The notes under the pieces were generated by a model that worked only from the letters and a program-made list of their open reading frames with translations, was not told the DNA's origin and made no database searches. 64,000 bases of DNA from Aspidapion aeneum (Eukaryota > Arthropoda > Insecta > Coleoptera > Brentidae), in contig OY755042.1 in NCBI GenBank assembly GCA_963576565.1, forward strand, positions 107,499,314-107,563,313, read 5' to 3'. The first letter of the stretch is position 1. Each line of letters begins with the position of its first letter. Both the position numbers and the translations under genes were made by a program. Positions 34,079 through 44,783 of this stretch are shown here, in pieces.

Positions 34079-34245
34079 CAAGTGTGGATCTGGGTCAAAA
34101 TCTAAGCGGGGGGTAATAGTCGACATAAACATTATTTGCAATAAATTTTTTTTATGTGGGGGGGGGGTAATTATATTTTTTAACAAAAAGTACATTTGTG
34201 TAGGGGGGGTAATTACCACGTTCCCTTTCTTCAAATTCGCGCTTG
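34079..34245. mobile_element. hAT-type MITE, 'CAAGCGCGGAT' family, exact 8-bp duplication
   Basis: The ends are CAAGTGTGGATCTGGGTC and the inverted CAAATTCGCGCTTG. ATTTGTGC is duplicated exactly at 34071-34078 and 34246-34253. G-tracts lie just inside the ends. A solitary 17-bp CAGTGGCGGATCCAGAA tip follows at 34336. Confidence 0.9.
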
Positions 34246-34933
34246 ATTTGTGCTCTCTTGAGAGTTCTAAAGAGTAAACTCGCTAGGTAGAAGTTCTTTC
34301 TCACTCTCTCTGCTCCACGACTTTTCCTATATAGCCAGTGGCGGATCCAGAAAATATATATAGAAAAGCTGATAAAAATTACTTGATATACCAAGAGATA
34401 AAAGTGTTAATTTTCATCCCGAGGTCAACAGTTTGTAGCACGGGGGTAGCAAGCACTAAAATTTGTCGAGGAATAAAAAGACGCTTTTTGAGATTTATAC
34501 GCAATTTTTTACACTTTTGGACATTTTTTTGTAATACTTTCATAAAAGTCTTGTGCACACATTAAAAAATAAATATAGTGACTTTTAGAAAGATTAAAAT
34601 TTGCAATTTCTTTCCAAGAAGCCAAAGAATAAAATCCAAATTGAGTTATAATCATTTGAACATACCATTGTAAAAAATACTCATGTATAAAAATCATCTG
34701 CATTACCATTGCTTAAATAGACCAGACCTTTGAATATATTAAATGAAATAATTAATGTCTGGTCATTGAACATATTTATTATATTTTCTAATATTTACGA
34801 AAAATGTTAGGTTTTTTTTTAAATAAACATTTTGTACGTTTTTTAGTTTCATTATAAAATTATGGTGTGGGACGCGCAAATGTTTTGCACAGCTTACAAA
34901 AAGTTGGCCATGATTAAGCTCATCAGGAAAAGA

Positions 34934-35061
34934 CAGTGGCGTATATAGGGGGGGACTGGGGGCCCAGGCCCCCCCCCGAAGCTAAGATTTTTTCTCTCGC
35001 CCCCCTCCCCCCCCCCGAAACTGTTCGGGCCACCCGAAACATTTTTCTATATACGCCACTG
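34934..35061. mobile_element. hAT-type MITE, 'GGCGTATATA' family, short form, exact duplication
   Basis: CAGTGGCGTATATAGGGG at the left and CTATATACGCCACTG at the right are inverted. GGAAAAGA is duplicated at 34926-34933 and 35062-35069. At 128 bp it is shorter than relatives (186-195 bp). The AT-rich core has been deleted and the G/C-rich shoulders are left nearly joined. Confidence 0.92.
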
Positions 35062-35493
35062 GGAAAAGAAAAAGCACCATATGGGAGAGCAACTGTAGAT
35101 CAAACCAATGCTCATTGATCAAACCCATTAAAACCAGTAGAATGGCACATTTTTTAAATGTAAAATTAACACTTAACCCCTTTACAATTTAAAAAAATTA
35201 AAATAGTTCTCTTTCCAAACCGCTAATTAAGTCGTTTGTTCGCGACAAATTTATGTAAGTATCCTTATTTGAAACCTTGTCACCAATTAACAACCGACCA
35301 ACCTGATACAAAGGTATCAAATTTACTGTGTCAGGATGTTCATAATTAAATACAGATTTGGCTTCTGGAATTTAGTGCCTTCTGATTTGTTCTACATGTC
35401 ATCGTGACACAATATTTTTTTTTCTTTTATTTGGAATGTTTTATCATTTTAGAAAATCAAATATTTTGTTAAAAAATAAACGTGAAGAGAGAC

Positions 35494-35845
35494 CATGGGC
35501 GCACCCGGGGGGGGGGGGGGGGGCCCGCCCCCCCCCAAGCCTTAGATTTTTAATATATTTTCTACATATTTGATGATAAAACATGAAAAATACCTTAAAA
35601 TTTGACATCAGGAGGCTTCGGCCCCCCCCCCAACCCCGTAGTTGCGAAAAGACATGATGACCTTTTTTTTTTGTTTCTTTTTTTTTTTTTTTTGGTCGCA
35701 AGTTTTTTGAGGGCGCGCTTTGTACCTGTCGGCCTCCCCCACACATGATGACCTTTTTGTTTTTTTTTTTTTGGTCGCAAGTTTTTTGAGGGCGCGCTTT
35801 GTACCTGTCGGGCCCCCCCAAGACACATTCTTGGGTGCGCCACTG
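35494..35845. mobile_element. hAT-type MITE, 'GGCGCACCC' family, enlarged by a duplicated block
   Basis: The left tip is CATGGGCGCACCCGGGG and the right tip TTGGGTGCGCCACTG. The flanks agagagac and tgagagac match at 7 of 8. A block of about 85-95 bp (CATGATGACC, a T-run, GGTCGCAAGTTTTTTGAGGG, CGCGCTTTGTACCTGTCGG) occurs twice in tandem at about 35652-35740 and 35745-35810. A single related block is in the copy at 57215. The three overlapping minus-strand frames are products of this low-complexity block. Confidence 0.88.
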
Positions 35846-36035
35846 TGAGAGACGTTATTGAAAACAATGTTATCAGAAGGAATTAATATTGGAATAGACT
35901 CAAAAACAGTACAACTAAAAGGCAAGAAATGGAGAGCAATATAAATCTTAATGTTGGAAACTGGACACTGGAATAAGAAATATGGAGAGTGAGAGTACCG
36001 AAAGACGTAGAAGGAGGCTGTAACTTAAATATATG

Positions 36036-36218
36036 CAGTGGCGCACCAAGAAAGATGCCTTAGGGAGAAGGGGTGGGGGGTTGCGAGGCCTCATGATGTC
36101 ATATTTTATGCTATTAAATTTTTTTATTAATGAAATAGGTACGTGGAAAAAATCTTAAAGACTCTTAGGCTTGGAAGGAGGGGGGGTGGGCCCCAAGCCC
36201 CCTTCTGAGTGCGCCCAT
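36036..36218. mobile_element. hAT-type MITE, 'GGCGCACCC' family
   Basis: CAGTGGCGCACCAAGAAAG at the left and TGAGTGCGCCCAT at the right. The flanks aatatatg and aaaatatg match at 7 of 8. The core (CCTCATGATGTCATATTTTA) is that of the family. Confidence 0.85.
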
Positions 36219-36384
36219 AAAATATGTATGGAAGTAGAAATAAACTTTTCCTGCGCCCACAAAATAGCCAAAATTCTTTTCGGTTTTAGAAAGGTGTATA
36301 TTTCACACGCATATTGATCAAAAGTTAATGTCAAGACAAACATTTTTTCCTGTCTAGAGAAGAAAATACATACTTTAGTATCTC

Positions 36385-36640
36385 CAGTGGCGGATCCAGG
36401 GGGCCCGCCCCCCCCTCCCAAACATAAAACTTACTTTTTAGTTTAGCAGCATCACTTATTTAAAATGTGTCACAATTTCTACTTATTTTTTTTATTTAAT
36501 TTCGCCTGCGGCGCTATTAATCTCCTTTAGCTACTAAGTTCCACATCTCAATTTCTATCAAAAACCACTAAAATTTTTTTTTTTATGTTTGCTGCCACTT
36601 TGGCCCCTCCCCCCCCCCGGAAATCCTGGATCTGCCACTG
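36385..36640. mobile_element. hAT-type MITE, 'GGCGGATCC' family, intact copy with exact duplication
   Basis: The ends are CAGTGGCGGATCCAGGGGG and the inverted CCTGGATCTGCCACTG. AGTATCTC is duplicated exactly at 36377-36384 and 36641-36648. The 256-bp interior (CCAAACATAAAACTTACTTT; AATTTCGCCTGCGGCGC; TGTTTGCTGCCACTTTGG) is the reference for the split copy at 1647-3849. Confidence 0.93.
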
Positions 36641-37055
36641 AGTATCTCTATAGGGGCGAAAATAATAAAAGTTGATTTTAACAAAGATAGGTACCTAACA
36701 ATAAATTACGAATTGATATTTTGTGGTCGTAGAAAAAATAGCGTACATAACTCGTTCGTTAGAAAATGACTTTCTTACACTCACACTGTAATTTTTACAC
36801 TCATCTGAAATATGCCACTTTCTTCACTCGTTGTGTAATATGCTACTTTGTGATTCCAAAACAAAATAAGCCACCTTCATAAATTTTAACAATCTCTGCT
36901 CGTCTTCGGTTTCACAAAGCACACATAATTCCAAAGTCATTTGCGTCGGCGCCTTTTGGAATCTTAGACTAATTTTCAAAGTTCCATGTCCGTGAAGTTT
37001 GCACGCAGGCATCTTTTGGTTTACCATATTAATGTTTACGCCCACTTCCAACGTT

Positions 37056-37207
37056 CAGTGGTGCACCCACGAATAAATCTTAGGGAGGCCCGAGAACTCA
37101 TGATGCCGTATGTTATGCTATTTTATTTTTTAATTCATGAAATATGTGGAAAATATTTTAACAATCCTTGGCTTGAAGAGGAACCGAACCTCCTGCGTGC
37201 GCCAATG
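37056..37207. mobile_element. hAT-type MITE, 'GGCGCACCC' family, no duplication seen
   Basis: CAGTGGTGCACCCACGAA at the left and GTGCGCCAATG at the right. The core ATGCCGTATGTTATGC and ATTCATGAAATATGTGG is present. The G-tracts have mostly decayed, and the flanks do not match. Confidence 0.75.
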
Positions 37208-37943
37208 TACTTTTGATCTTTCCTGATGACATATTTTTCTTTGATTCCAAGAAAACACAAGTGGGTGTTAAAAATTACGTTAGATTGAAGACTCACCATT
37301 CTGACTAACTGTGTGGCTTTAAACGATGTGGATGTAATCAGAAACTAGTATAAATTATACTCGTTTCTGGTGTAATTAATAATAATTACATTTTATGCAG
37401 TTTGATTTTAAAAAAATTCAAAATCATAACTCTTGTATTCAGGGGGAGAGCTTGGTCAAATGAGCAGAGGATTCAATGATCTGAAGCTAAAGTTTTGCAT
37501 AGAATCGCATTGTGGAAAACGAAAGTTTTTTGGAGCTGAGTTTGTAATGCAGAATAAAGAAGTTTTCAGTCAACCAAGCACGGACATACCAAATATATGA
37601 AAACCACTCCTAAAGGAAAACAGACGCCTTATATGATTAAAAAAAGGGGGCGGGCCGTCACACCTGACTGCACACCAAGTAGTATAAACTAGCATGTAGA
37701 GTGAATTGTTTAATTTACACTTCAAAATGGTTAGAGATAGTTACTAACCGAAGCGTCGTGATTAAAATAAATAAAAACAGTGAAAATCCAAGATTTTGTT
37801 TCTATTCATTCATTGTCTACAAGCACAAAGACGCGCCTACTTACTTCCTGCAACAAGTTTCAAAGAAAAAGTCGAATTTTATTATTAAAGTGGTAATCTT
37901 TTAGAAAAAAAAAAACGTCTTAAAAGATTTTGAATTAAGGATC

Positions 37944-38113
37944 ATGGTTCGGTTCGGTTCGGTTTGGTTCGGTTCGGTTCGGTTCGGTTCGGTTCGGTTC
38001 GGTTCGGTTCAGTTCGGTTCGGTTCGGTTCGGTTCGGTTCGGTTCGGTTCGGTTCGGTTCGGTTCGGTTCGGTTCGGTTCGGTTCGGTTCGGTTCGGTTC
38101 GGTTCGGTTCGGA
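37944..38113. repeat. (GGTTC)n pentanucleotide array, about 33 copies
   Basis: A nearly pure array of GGTTC, with single-base variants near 37964 (GGTTT) and 38009. An 11-bp direct repeat GGATCATGGTT lies at both edges (37939-37949 and 38111-38121). The arginine/threonine/asparagine-rich or phenylalanine/glycine-rich open frames are products of the pentamer and not genes. Confidence 0.95.
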
Positions 38114-38219
38114 TCATGGTTTCCAGAAAAAGACACGCTTAGATTAATTGGCGATTTAGTAATAGCACAGTTCCTTTTTTGTAAGACGTCTTTTTTAAAA
38201 AACCTTGAAATCTTATAGG

Positions 38220-38640
38220 CTTTAGAAAATTTAACAATTAGGTAGTTTAAAATAAAAAAAATTAAAATTTAAAAAATAAAAAAAAGTTAAAGATTGATTG
38301 TCATGCATCGTTTTAAGAAAAATTTTACGCTGACTTAAAAAATCAAATTAAAACGGAATTTATTAAAAATATAGGAAAATTGATATCAACTTTTTATAGC
38401 AGATATATCAAAGACAAAAAATGATAGACAAAATTTAGTTTGACAGTTTAATTCTTTATAAAAATACTATAAAAAATACACTTGACACCAAATAAAATTT
38501 TCATAAAGGTAAAAGTTATAGATAGACGTCTTTTCAAAATGAAGAATTCTCCCCTAGTTTTAAAACGGTCAAGTATTTTTTTTTTTAATTTGTTGATGCA
38601 TAGCGTTTAGCATTAAGCTGAAACTTTTACTTTAAGCTTC
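38220..38640. other. AT-rich interval with no recognised feature
   Basis: I see no coding-like frame, inverted ends or tandem period. Confidence 0.4.
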
Positions 38641-38819
38641 TCTTGAAAATGGCGGCTGACAGGTGGGGATCAGTTTTTTGCTCGGTCTTTTGCTATCTCC
38701 GCTAAGTTTCCTCAAAATCCTTCTCTCTCTTCTTAAATATAATCGAATCGTTACAATACGTTTATAATTATCTATTCTATAGGCCTATTTATTAACGTAA
38801 CGTATGATGAAAGAATAAG

Positions 38820-39020
38820 GAAGGTATGTGGGCACATGCATTATAATTACAGCCAGGAGCATTTTGCTTGCAGCAGCAACTAACCACACAGCAGCATCAA
38901 GAAACGGTACCACCTTGGTCGTACTTTTACTGCGGAGGCCGTTGATGGAGACCCGTTGGCGGCCGCAGACACGAGCGGCACGACACAAAAGAGACTGCGG
39001 AATTTCAACGTATGCGGACG
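38820..39020. other. GC-richer segment, no recognised product
   Basis: Open frames cross it on both strands. The plus-strand frame is 96 codons and the minus-strand frame 67. Neither resembles a family I know. The composition contrast with the flanks suggests a retroposed or transposon-borne fragment. Confidence 0.3.
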
Positions 39021-39499
39021 ACAGTCAAATAAACTTAACACTTTTATTAAGAAGTAAACTTTTGCAGTTGTTTTCTTTCATTGGTTTTGGAAAATTGAAT
39101 ATGCGGGGTGTAATTTAAATGATGCACCAAAATTTAAGGCAAAACTTTTTTACATTTTACATCCAAACTTTTTTATTTTAAATACAGTGTGTAAAAATAA
39201 AAAGTTTCGATCTTTTTTTGTAACTTTCTTAAAAATTACAACAGGATTCTCTGCATTAAAATAAAGATAATGATTAATAGTTAAACTTATTTTAAAAAAT
39301 AATTACTTTAGATTGTTTTTTAAATAGAATGTAGCACTAATAAATTACTATATTCTGTTATTATTAAGGGACTGACGAAATGGCAAGTAATGAAATAGCG
39401 ACTATCAAAATAGCGATATATCAACATTGCGTTTGTAACAAAACAGCGTCATATCAAAATAGCGAACACCAAAATATTTGTATAACTTTATTCTATATG

Positions 39500-39955
39500 C
39501 TATAATATCTTAACCATCCAGTCCTTGAAGTAGTCCGGGAGAATTAGCTAATAAATGTAAAAAAATTGCAAAATAAAAACTAAAAGAGGTTTCACCGAAG
39601 TTACAATTTAGAAAAATAATATTGACTGCCCTTTATTGTTTATGCTATATCTTAACTTTCCAGTACCCGTAGTAGTCCGGGAGAATTAGCCAATAAATGT
39701 AAGAAAATTGTAAAATGAAAACTAAAAGAGGTTTCACCGAAGATACAATTTAGAAAAATAATATTGACTGTCCTTTATTTTTTGTGCTATATCTTAGCTC
39801 TCCAGTCCATGTAGTAGTCCGGGAGAATCAGCCAATAAATGTAAAAAAATTGCAAAATAAAAACTAAAAGAGGTTTTACCGAAAATACAATTTAGAAAAA
39901 TAATATTGACTGCCCTTTATTGTTTATGCTATATCTTAACTCTCCAGAGTTTAAG
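39500..39955. repeat. Minisatellite, exact 142-bp period, about three copies
   Basis: TAGTCCGGGA occurs at 39531, 39673 and 39815, exactly 142 bp apart. Each unit also has AAACTAAAAGAGGTTTCACC and a TTAGAAAAATAATATTGACTG block. The units are highly similar, so the array is young. Short CAAAATAGCG-type repeats precede it near 39380-39470. Confidence 0.9.
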
Positions 39956-40254
39956 TTTGCAATTTTATGTATTTAGAGGTCCTAACTTATTTATGTTTTT
40001 CTAAAATTAGCTTCAATCTCCTCCTTTTGGAAGATCGAAATCGGTGTCCAGAGACGATCATTTTCCACAAAAAAATTGACCCCGCAAAAAAAAATGTATT
40101 TAAAATAAATGCTTTTTTAAGAAGGATTTAAAATTTTCAAATAATTATTTTGGGAGGGGGTTGATCCCTTTCCTAGCTACAGCCTTGAGCTAAAGGTCTC
40201 CCATCTCTACCAAAGACATTAATATTATAAAAATATTTTACAAAGAATCAGTTA

Positions 40255-40440
40255 AAAGTATGTCGACTTAACTATCGTCCTCATTTTCGCGGAGGTGGCC
40301 GCGCGTTACAAGACGCGCGTCGCCTGAGACCAGCCACACTTATGCGTTCCCACGGTCAACCGAGCCGTACCAAACGAGGTCTACGGTGGGTCCATCCAAG
40401 GGCGTCGCGTCTTCCACTAACTATGAAGGATATACATTCT
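40255..40440. other. GC-rich island without recognised product
   Basis: About 40265-40430 is strongly GC-rich (GGAGGTGGCCGCGCGTTACA; GTCGCGTCTTCCACTAAC) inside AT-rich sequence. One plus-strand frame stays open but has no known motif. It does not match any rRNA segment I recognise. Confidence 0.3.
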
Positions 40441-41379
40441 CTTTTTTCGGTTTGAAACATCAACTCGTAATAAGCAGTTTTGGTAGGGTTGCTATATGTC
40501 CGTTTTTTCAACGGACAGTCCGTTATTTTAAGGCCGTCCGTTAAATAGGTCTGTCCCTTGTTTTTTTTTGTCCTTAGAAAAGCTATGTATAGACTTACAT
40601 AATATATTTTTGTTCTATTAATACTAATTATTGCATAAAGGTGCTACTTTAGTGGCGAATGAAGGGGCTTGAGGGTTTTGGTGTATTTTACAAACATTTT
40701 CGCATTTTATTTGCAAATTTTGAAGCTTACATTTATTAAAAATGTCAAAAAAACTTGGACCCTCCCCCGTGCACGTTTTATTTAAAACATATTCTGTAAT
40801 TTTTGCTGCAAGTTTTGAAAAAAGAAACAACTATTGTTAGAAACGGGCTTTAATACATAATATAATACTGAAACTTTAGTGAAACCTCTCCGTGCGGCCA
40901 CCTCTAATAAGCGGGCACTCCCTTTACCCATTAAACACAAAAACATTTTAATAACGTCAAAATAATGTATAAGTTAAAAACATAACGTTAGGTTGGATGT
41001 TAGTTCTAACGTCATATTCATAGTGAAGAAGAAGCTTAATAACGTATTTTCTGACGTTACAAAAATAATCTTATGTTTTTATAACGTTTTTTAAAGTGTT
41101 TTTCGAACGTTAAAAAATTTATTGATTTTTAACAGTGAAAAAGAAATGTTTTTCTAACATTGAAAAATAAATGTTTTTTTAATAATGAAAAAATATATAT
41201 TTTTCAAATATCTCTAAAGATAAGGTAACATAAATAATGTAAATAAAATTCTTCTATTTTGGAAACGCAGGGCAGCAACAGTCCGTTGAGGTTTTCGTGA
41301 ACTCGACACTCAGTAAAGGCAATTCGGCGCGTAGCTTCCGAAAATAAAATTTAAAATTCTATATAAACAATAATTTTGT

Positions 41380-41578
41380 AGTAAGTGCCTCGCTACGAGG
41401 CCAACCAATTCATGCTCAAGTAAATACAAGGCAAACAATTTCAAGGCGCGTATTTACTTTAGCATGAATGCAAACGAAGCATTCGTTTGGTCCCGCTGCG
41501 AGGCTTGCGAAGTAGCAGTTTGCTAAAGCTCGCCTATGTAACATAAATTTATCAATAAAGACAATTTATTATTATTAT
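41380..41578 (+). mobile_element. 3' end of a truncated non-LTR element with a (TTA)n tail
   Basis: CCTCGCTACGAGGCCAACC and GGTCCCGCTGCGAGG form an inverted pair, as do CATGCTCAAGTAAATAC and GTATTTACTTTAGCATG, giving a hairpin-rich 3' region. It ends ...ATTTATCAATAAAGACAATT, followed by TATTATTATTATAT. This pattern of AATAAA plus a simple-repeat tail suits a non-LTR retrotransposon terminus. Confidence 0.5.
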
Positions 41579-41604
41579 ATAATTCTGCCTCAAATGAATA
41601 CGCG

Positions 41605-41652
41605 GCTTAAGGTCCGGCGGCTAATCGTCCGCGGTGAATTGTCGCATTCCCT
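41605..41652. mobile_element. Fragment of the GC-rich foldback end
   Basis: GGCGGCTAATCGTCCGCGG and TGAATTGTCGCATTCCC are diverged copies of the end modules of the element at 4180-5975. Confidence 0.5.
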
Positions 41653-41900
41653 GTCTGATTACCTATAGGTATGCGATATTTCATACAAAACCATTTTTTT
41701 TATTTTGTTTACTTTTTTTTACCTGATTTTGTGGTGCTTCATTTAGAGCACTGCATATACCATCTTTCCCACACAACTGGAGTAATATTCCGATCCAAAT
41801 ATGTATTCACTATCAATATTAATAATTTTGCTTTAAATTTGCCATGTTTGTTTCTGCAAAATGCAAATATTTTAACCAAAATTACAAAAAGCGTCTTTGC

Positions 41901-41941
41901 TATACTATAGAGGGCGCTGCCATCGCGCCCTCTATAGTATA
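41901..41941. repeat. Perfect 17-bp hairpin
   Basis: TATACTATAGAGGGCGC, a 7-nt loop (TGCCATC) and GCGCCCTCTATAGTATA. It is GC-rich in an AT-rich setting. TATA lies at each outer edge. Confidence 0.92.
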
Positions 41942-42679
41942 TATGTATTCTTTTAATGTTTAAAAAACAAAACATTTATTAGCTTCATATATCTTAAATT
42001 CAACGTTAGAAGTGAGATCTAGGAAAAACATTATAAAAATAACCATAAATTGATGGCATTATTTTTAATGTTAGTGAAATTATGGTTTTCTTTAATGCTG
42101 GTTAACGTTATTAAGAAATATATTTTTGGTAATGCTCTTACATGAAATTTTCGATAGGATTTTCTACATGTTTTTTTAATGTCCAAAGTTGACCTAATTT
42201 TAACACAAATTTGTGTTAGAAAAAAAACATTTTTTTTCAACATTTATTTAACGTTTATTACGATTTTGTGCTTAGTGGGTAGGCGGAAAAATTTGTTGTA
42301 ACCAAGCTATTCCCTATTTCTTTACATGGAAAATTTACTCCTATAACCGGACACTCCAATAACCGGACGCGAACAATTTTTTGGTTAAAAAATTCTGAAA
42401 CCTCCCTTAAAAGGACCCGAACCTCTGACAACGGGAAGGAGCGCTGCACGACATGGACATAAATATTATGTAGTATGTTGGCACCAAGGCACACTTTCCG
42501 TTTTAATGCGAAGACTAAATAATTCTGTCTTATTTACAACATATTTTATTCGGCGGGACTGCTGTGTTTTATTTTTATTGTTCAGTAGGTTGATCTCTTT
42601 GAAATGACGCCTAGTAAAAAACTTTCTTAGTTTACGTGAAAAACTCAAGCAGCGGAAATTGTTAATGAATATATAAATA

Positions 42680-42864
42680 CAGTCGAACCTCTCTAACTCG
42701 AACCTCTATAACTCGAATCTCTCTATAACTCGAACCTTTTAAGTGGTCCCTGCACTTTTTATATGTATTTTAACCTGTTTAATTCGAATTTCTATAACTC
42801 GAACTCTCCACAACTCGAACTGTTTTGGTTGTCCCTTTGAGTTCGAGTTATAGAGGTTCGATTG
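42680..42864. mobile_element. pogo/Tigger-type MITE with TA duplication
   Basis: CAGTCGAACCTCTCTAACTC at the left and GAGTTATAGAGGTTCGATTG at the right are inverted. TA flanks both ends. Subterminal repeats of ATAACTCGAA occur several times. The tip CAGTCGAACC plus TA target is typical of pogo/Tigger elements. The MITE lies inside Tigger copy 2. Confidence 0.88.
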
Positions 42865-43268
42865 TATTACAATTTCGTACTTTGAACCATAAAACTATTA
42901 TGAGTTTTTTAAAGATTTATAACAGTTTTGCACTAGTCGTTTGGTCGTTTCATCTAACCGAACCTTGACTATGCCATCATCGGCGCTCATGGAGGCTCCC
43001 TTTGTCGCATTTAAAGGAATTTATTCTCAAAGGAGGTACGCCTACCGAGATTCGTGATCGTATTGCTCTACCTACGCTCCGTACTTGGAGAATTAAAAAA
43101 CTTTATTGCTTTTGCACGTCTCGCCTTTTAATTTTTTTATTTTATGGTGGTATTTAAAAAAAAACAAAATAATATTTTTAAAATTAAGATAGTATTCGAC
43201 ACTTTAACTAACTGAAAGAAGTTTGGTATAAAATTAAAAAAAAGCTTCCTATTTAACAGAGCGTCCCA

Positions 43269-43464
43269 CAAGCGCGGATCTGGGTCAAAATCTAGGGGGG
43301 GGGGGGTAATAATCGATGAAAAATTTATTTGTAATATAATTTTTTTTCTAGGGGAGGTAATTCTCCTGCTTTCACTTTAATTATTAACAAAAAGTACATT
43401 TTTTTTTTCTAAGGGGTGGGGGGGGTAATTACCACGTTACCCCCCTCAAATCCGCGCGCGCTTG
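43269..43464. mobile_element. hAT-type MITE, 'CAAGCGCGGAT' family
   Basis: CAAGCGCGGATCTGGGTC at the left and CAAATCCGCGCGCGCTTG at the right (one extra GCGC step). The flanks gcgtccca and gcgtcgca match at 7 of 8. Long G-tracts lie near both ends. Confidence 0.9.
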
Positions 43465-43524
43465 GCGTCGCACTATGGTCTGAGGCATCAATATGTTGCC
43501 CAACAATAGACTTTTGCATTTAAA

Positions 43525-43870
43525 TTCGCCAAAATGGCCAAACTTTTAATTTCAAAAACCATACAGTTATGCAAAAAACCACACCCTGAGTTAGGATTCG
43601 AAAAAACGTCATTAGTGTATTTTGGAGTAGGGAATCCGAAAGACCAAAATGGCCAAACTTTGAAAATTCATATTTCAAAAACCAGACAGTTTATTAACAA
43701 AAACACCGAGTTGCAGTATTGTGGGACTATAGAGATGCGAAAAAACCACACCCTAAGTTAAGAGAAAAAACGTCATTTAGCGAATTTTAGGGTAGGGAAT
43801 CCCATAAGTCCAAAACGGCCAAAAGTTAAAAATTCATATTTTAAAAACTATACAGTTTATTAAGGAAAGC
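43525..43870. repeat. Tandem repeat, about 166-bp units
   Basis: CCAAAATGGCCAAACTTT-type starts occur at about 43529, 43645 and 43811. GAGTAGGGAATCC-like blocks lie 166 bp apart (about 43625 and 43791). The first unit lacks part of the sequence. A related fragment lies near 44575. Confidence 0.7.
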
Positions 43871-44174
43871 ACCAAATTGCATATTCATTGTCACAGAGCC
43901 AATGGCGCCTCCACCAAATATCTCATAGAGAAAAATGGACCTAGGGGTCCTTAGTATGGGGGCGTAGAAAATTATCGGAAACGGGGGAAGTTTAATACAT
44001 ATATTTCGTTTATAATTACACAGCGGATAAATCGACAGAAATTATAGACTACGCTAACCTACCCAAAAAAAATATGGAGAACCATAAATACCATTAAGGC
44101 CTTACTGTGAATTATGCCGGGTAGGACTCGGGAGACGCAGTACACAGGACCACAGGTTCAGGGTAAAAAAAAGA

Positions 44175-44305
44175 GACGACGTCCAGAAACTGGTTACGAA
44201 GCTCAGCAGGACGTCCAGAAACTGGTTACGAACGCTTAGTTAAGGGGCAAATGAGACGACGTCCAGAAACTGGTTACGAACGCTTAGTTAGGAGTGGACC
44301 CCGGG
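44175..44305. repeat. Minisatellite with ACGTCCAGAAACTGGTTACG
   Basis: The 20-bp motif occurs three times, spaced about 32 and 52 bp, each followed by AAGCTCAGC or AACGCTTAGTTA. The unit itself contains the imperfect palindrome CCAGAAACTGG. Confidence 0.85.
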
Positions 44306-44783
44306 TACTGGTCACTTGTATGGTATGTTACATCGCCTTTTATATTAAATTATTGCAAATTCAGCAATATTGCTAGTGACGATGGTTTTCGATCGGTACA
44401 ATTATTATTGCCAATACCTTGGTATTTTATAATAATACATGCACGCCTTTAATTTATATGGATCCCAATAATTAAAGTAATACGAAGTGCATCTGTTTTA
44501 TTTAGATAAATGTATCACTTTAGGATACTTTAATTATGATCTGTGTGACAGTATGGTGGGGCCAGAGTGATGCGATAAAACCATACACTGAGTTAGGCTT
44601 TGAAAAAATGTTATTTAGCGATTGCATTGTGGTACTCTCCTAGATGGAGCATTTTTAACTAGATGTATAGCGAGTTGGGGCACGGATCACCTAACAAATG
44701 ATCTGTGGTTGGGGTCCTCCACACTGAATTCTTAGCGGCGAAATAAAACTACGTTTTCAGCAAAAATGCAGTCTGTATTTCTT

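Larger units (their letters stand above)
40927..42279. mobile_element. DNA element with CCCAYTAARCACAAAA tips and TA duplication
   Basis: CCCATTAAACACAAAAAC at the left and ATTTTGTGCTTAGTGGG at the right are inverted. TA flanks both sides (40925-40926 and 42280-42281). Comparison with Tigger copy 1 shows an uninterrupted CCCTTTAAGCGG there. The interior has many AACGTT-type motifs, like the element at 13629. It also carries a retrotransposon 3' end and a foldback fragment. No transposase frame is recognisable. Confidence 0.75.
40877..42679 (+). mobile_element. Tigger/pogo-like element, copy 2, split and 3'-truncated
   Basis: TAGTGAAACCTCTCCGTGCG begins the element at 40877, and CACTCCCTTTA follows. 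The element is interrupted at 40927 and resumes at 42282 with GGCGGAAAAATTTGTTGTAA. It then parallels copy 1 (56052-56640), sharing CTATAACCGGACACTCCAAT, ATAAATATTATGTAGTATGTTGG and GAAAAACTCAAGCAGCGGAA. The helix-turn-helix frame seen in copy 1 is broken here. A pogo-type MITE is inserted at 42680, after which I cannot find the right tip. Confidence 0.8.

Noticed and set aside
34919..34945. CTGATGA on the minus strand as a hammerhead core
   Set aside because: No stem II and no GAAA follow at the right distance; it is a chance match beside a MITE.
35444..35925. Three overlapping minus-strand frames of 90-125 codons
   Set aside because: They cover one hAT MITE with homopolymer runs and a duplicated block; the frames are artefacts of low complexity.
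37944..38113. Possible telomeric repeat array
   Set aside because: GGTTC is not the TTAGG-type arthropod telomere unit that I know, and the array is short, interstitial and bounded by direct repeats.
37935..38218. Repetitive open frames rich in R-T-E-P-N or V-R-F-G-S
   Set aside because: They are translations of the GGTTC pentamer array and occur in several frames at once.
44175..44305. CRISPR-like spacing of a 20-bp repeat
   Set aside because: There are only three copies with irregular spacing in an evidently eukaryotic sequence; it is a minisatellite.
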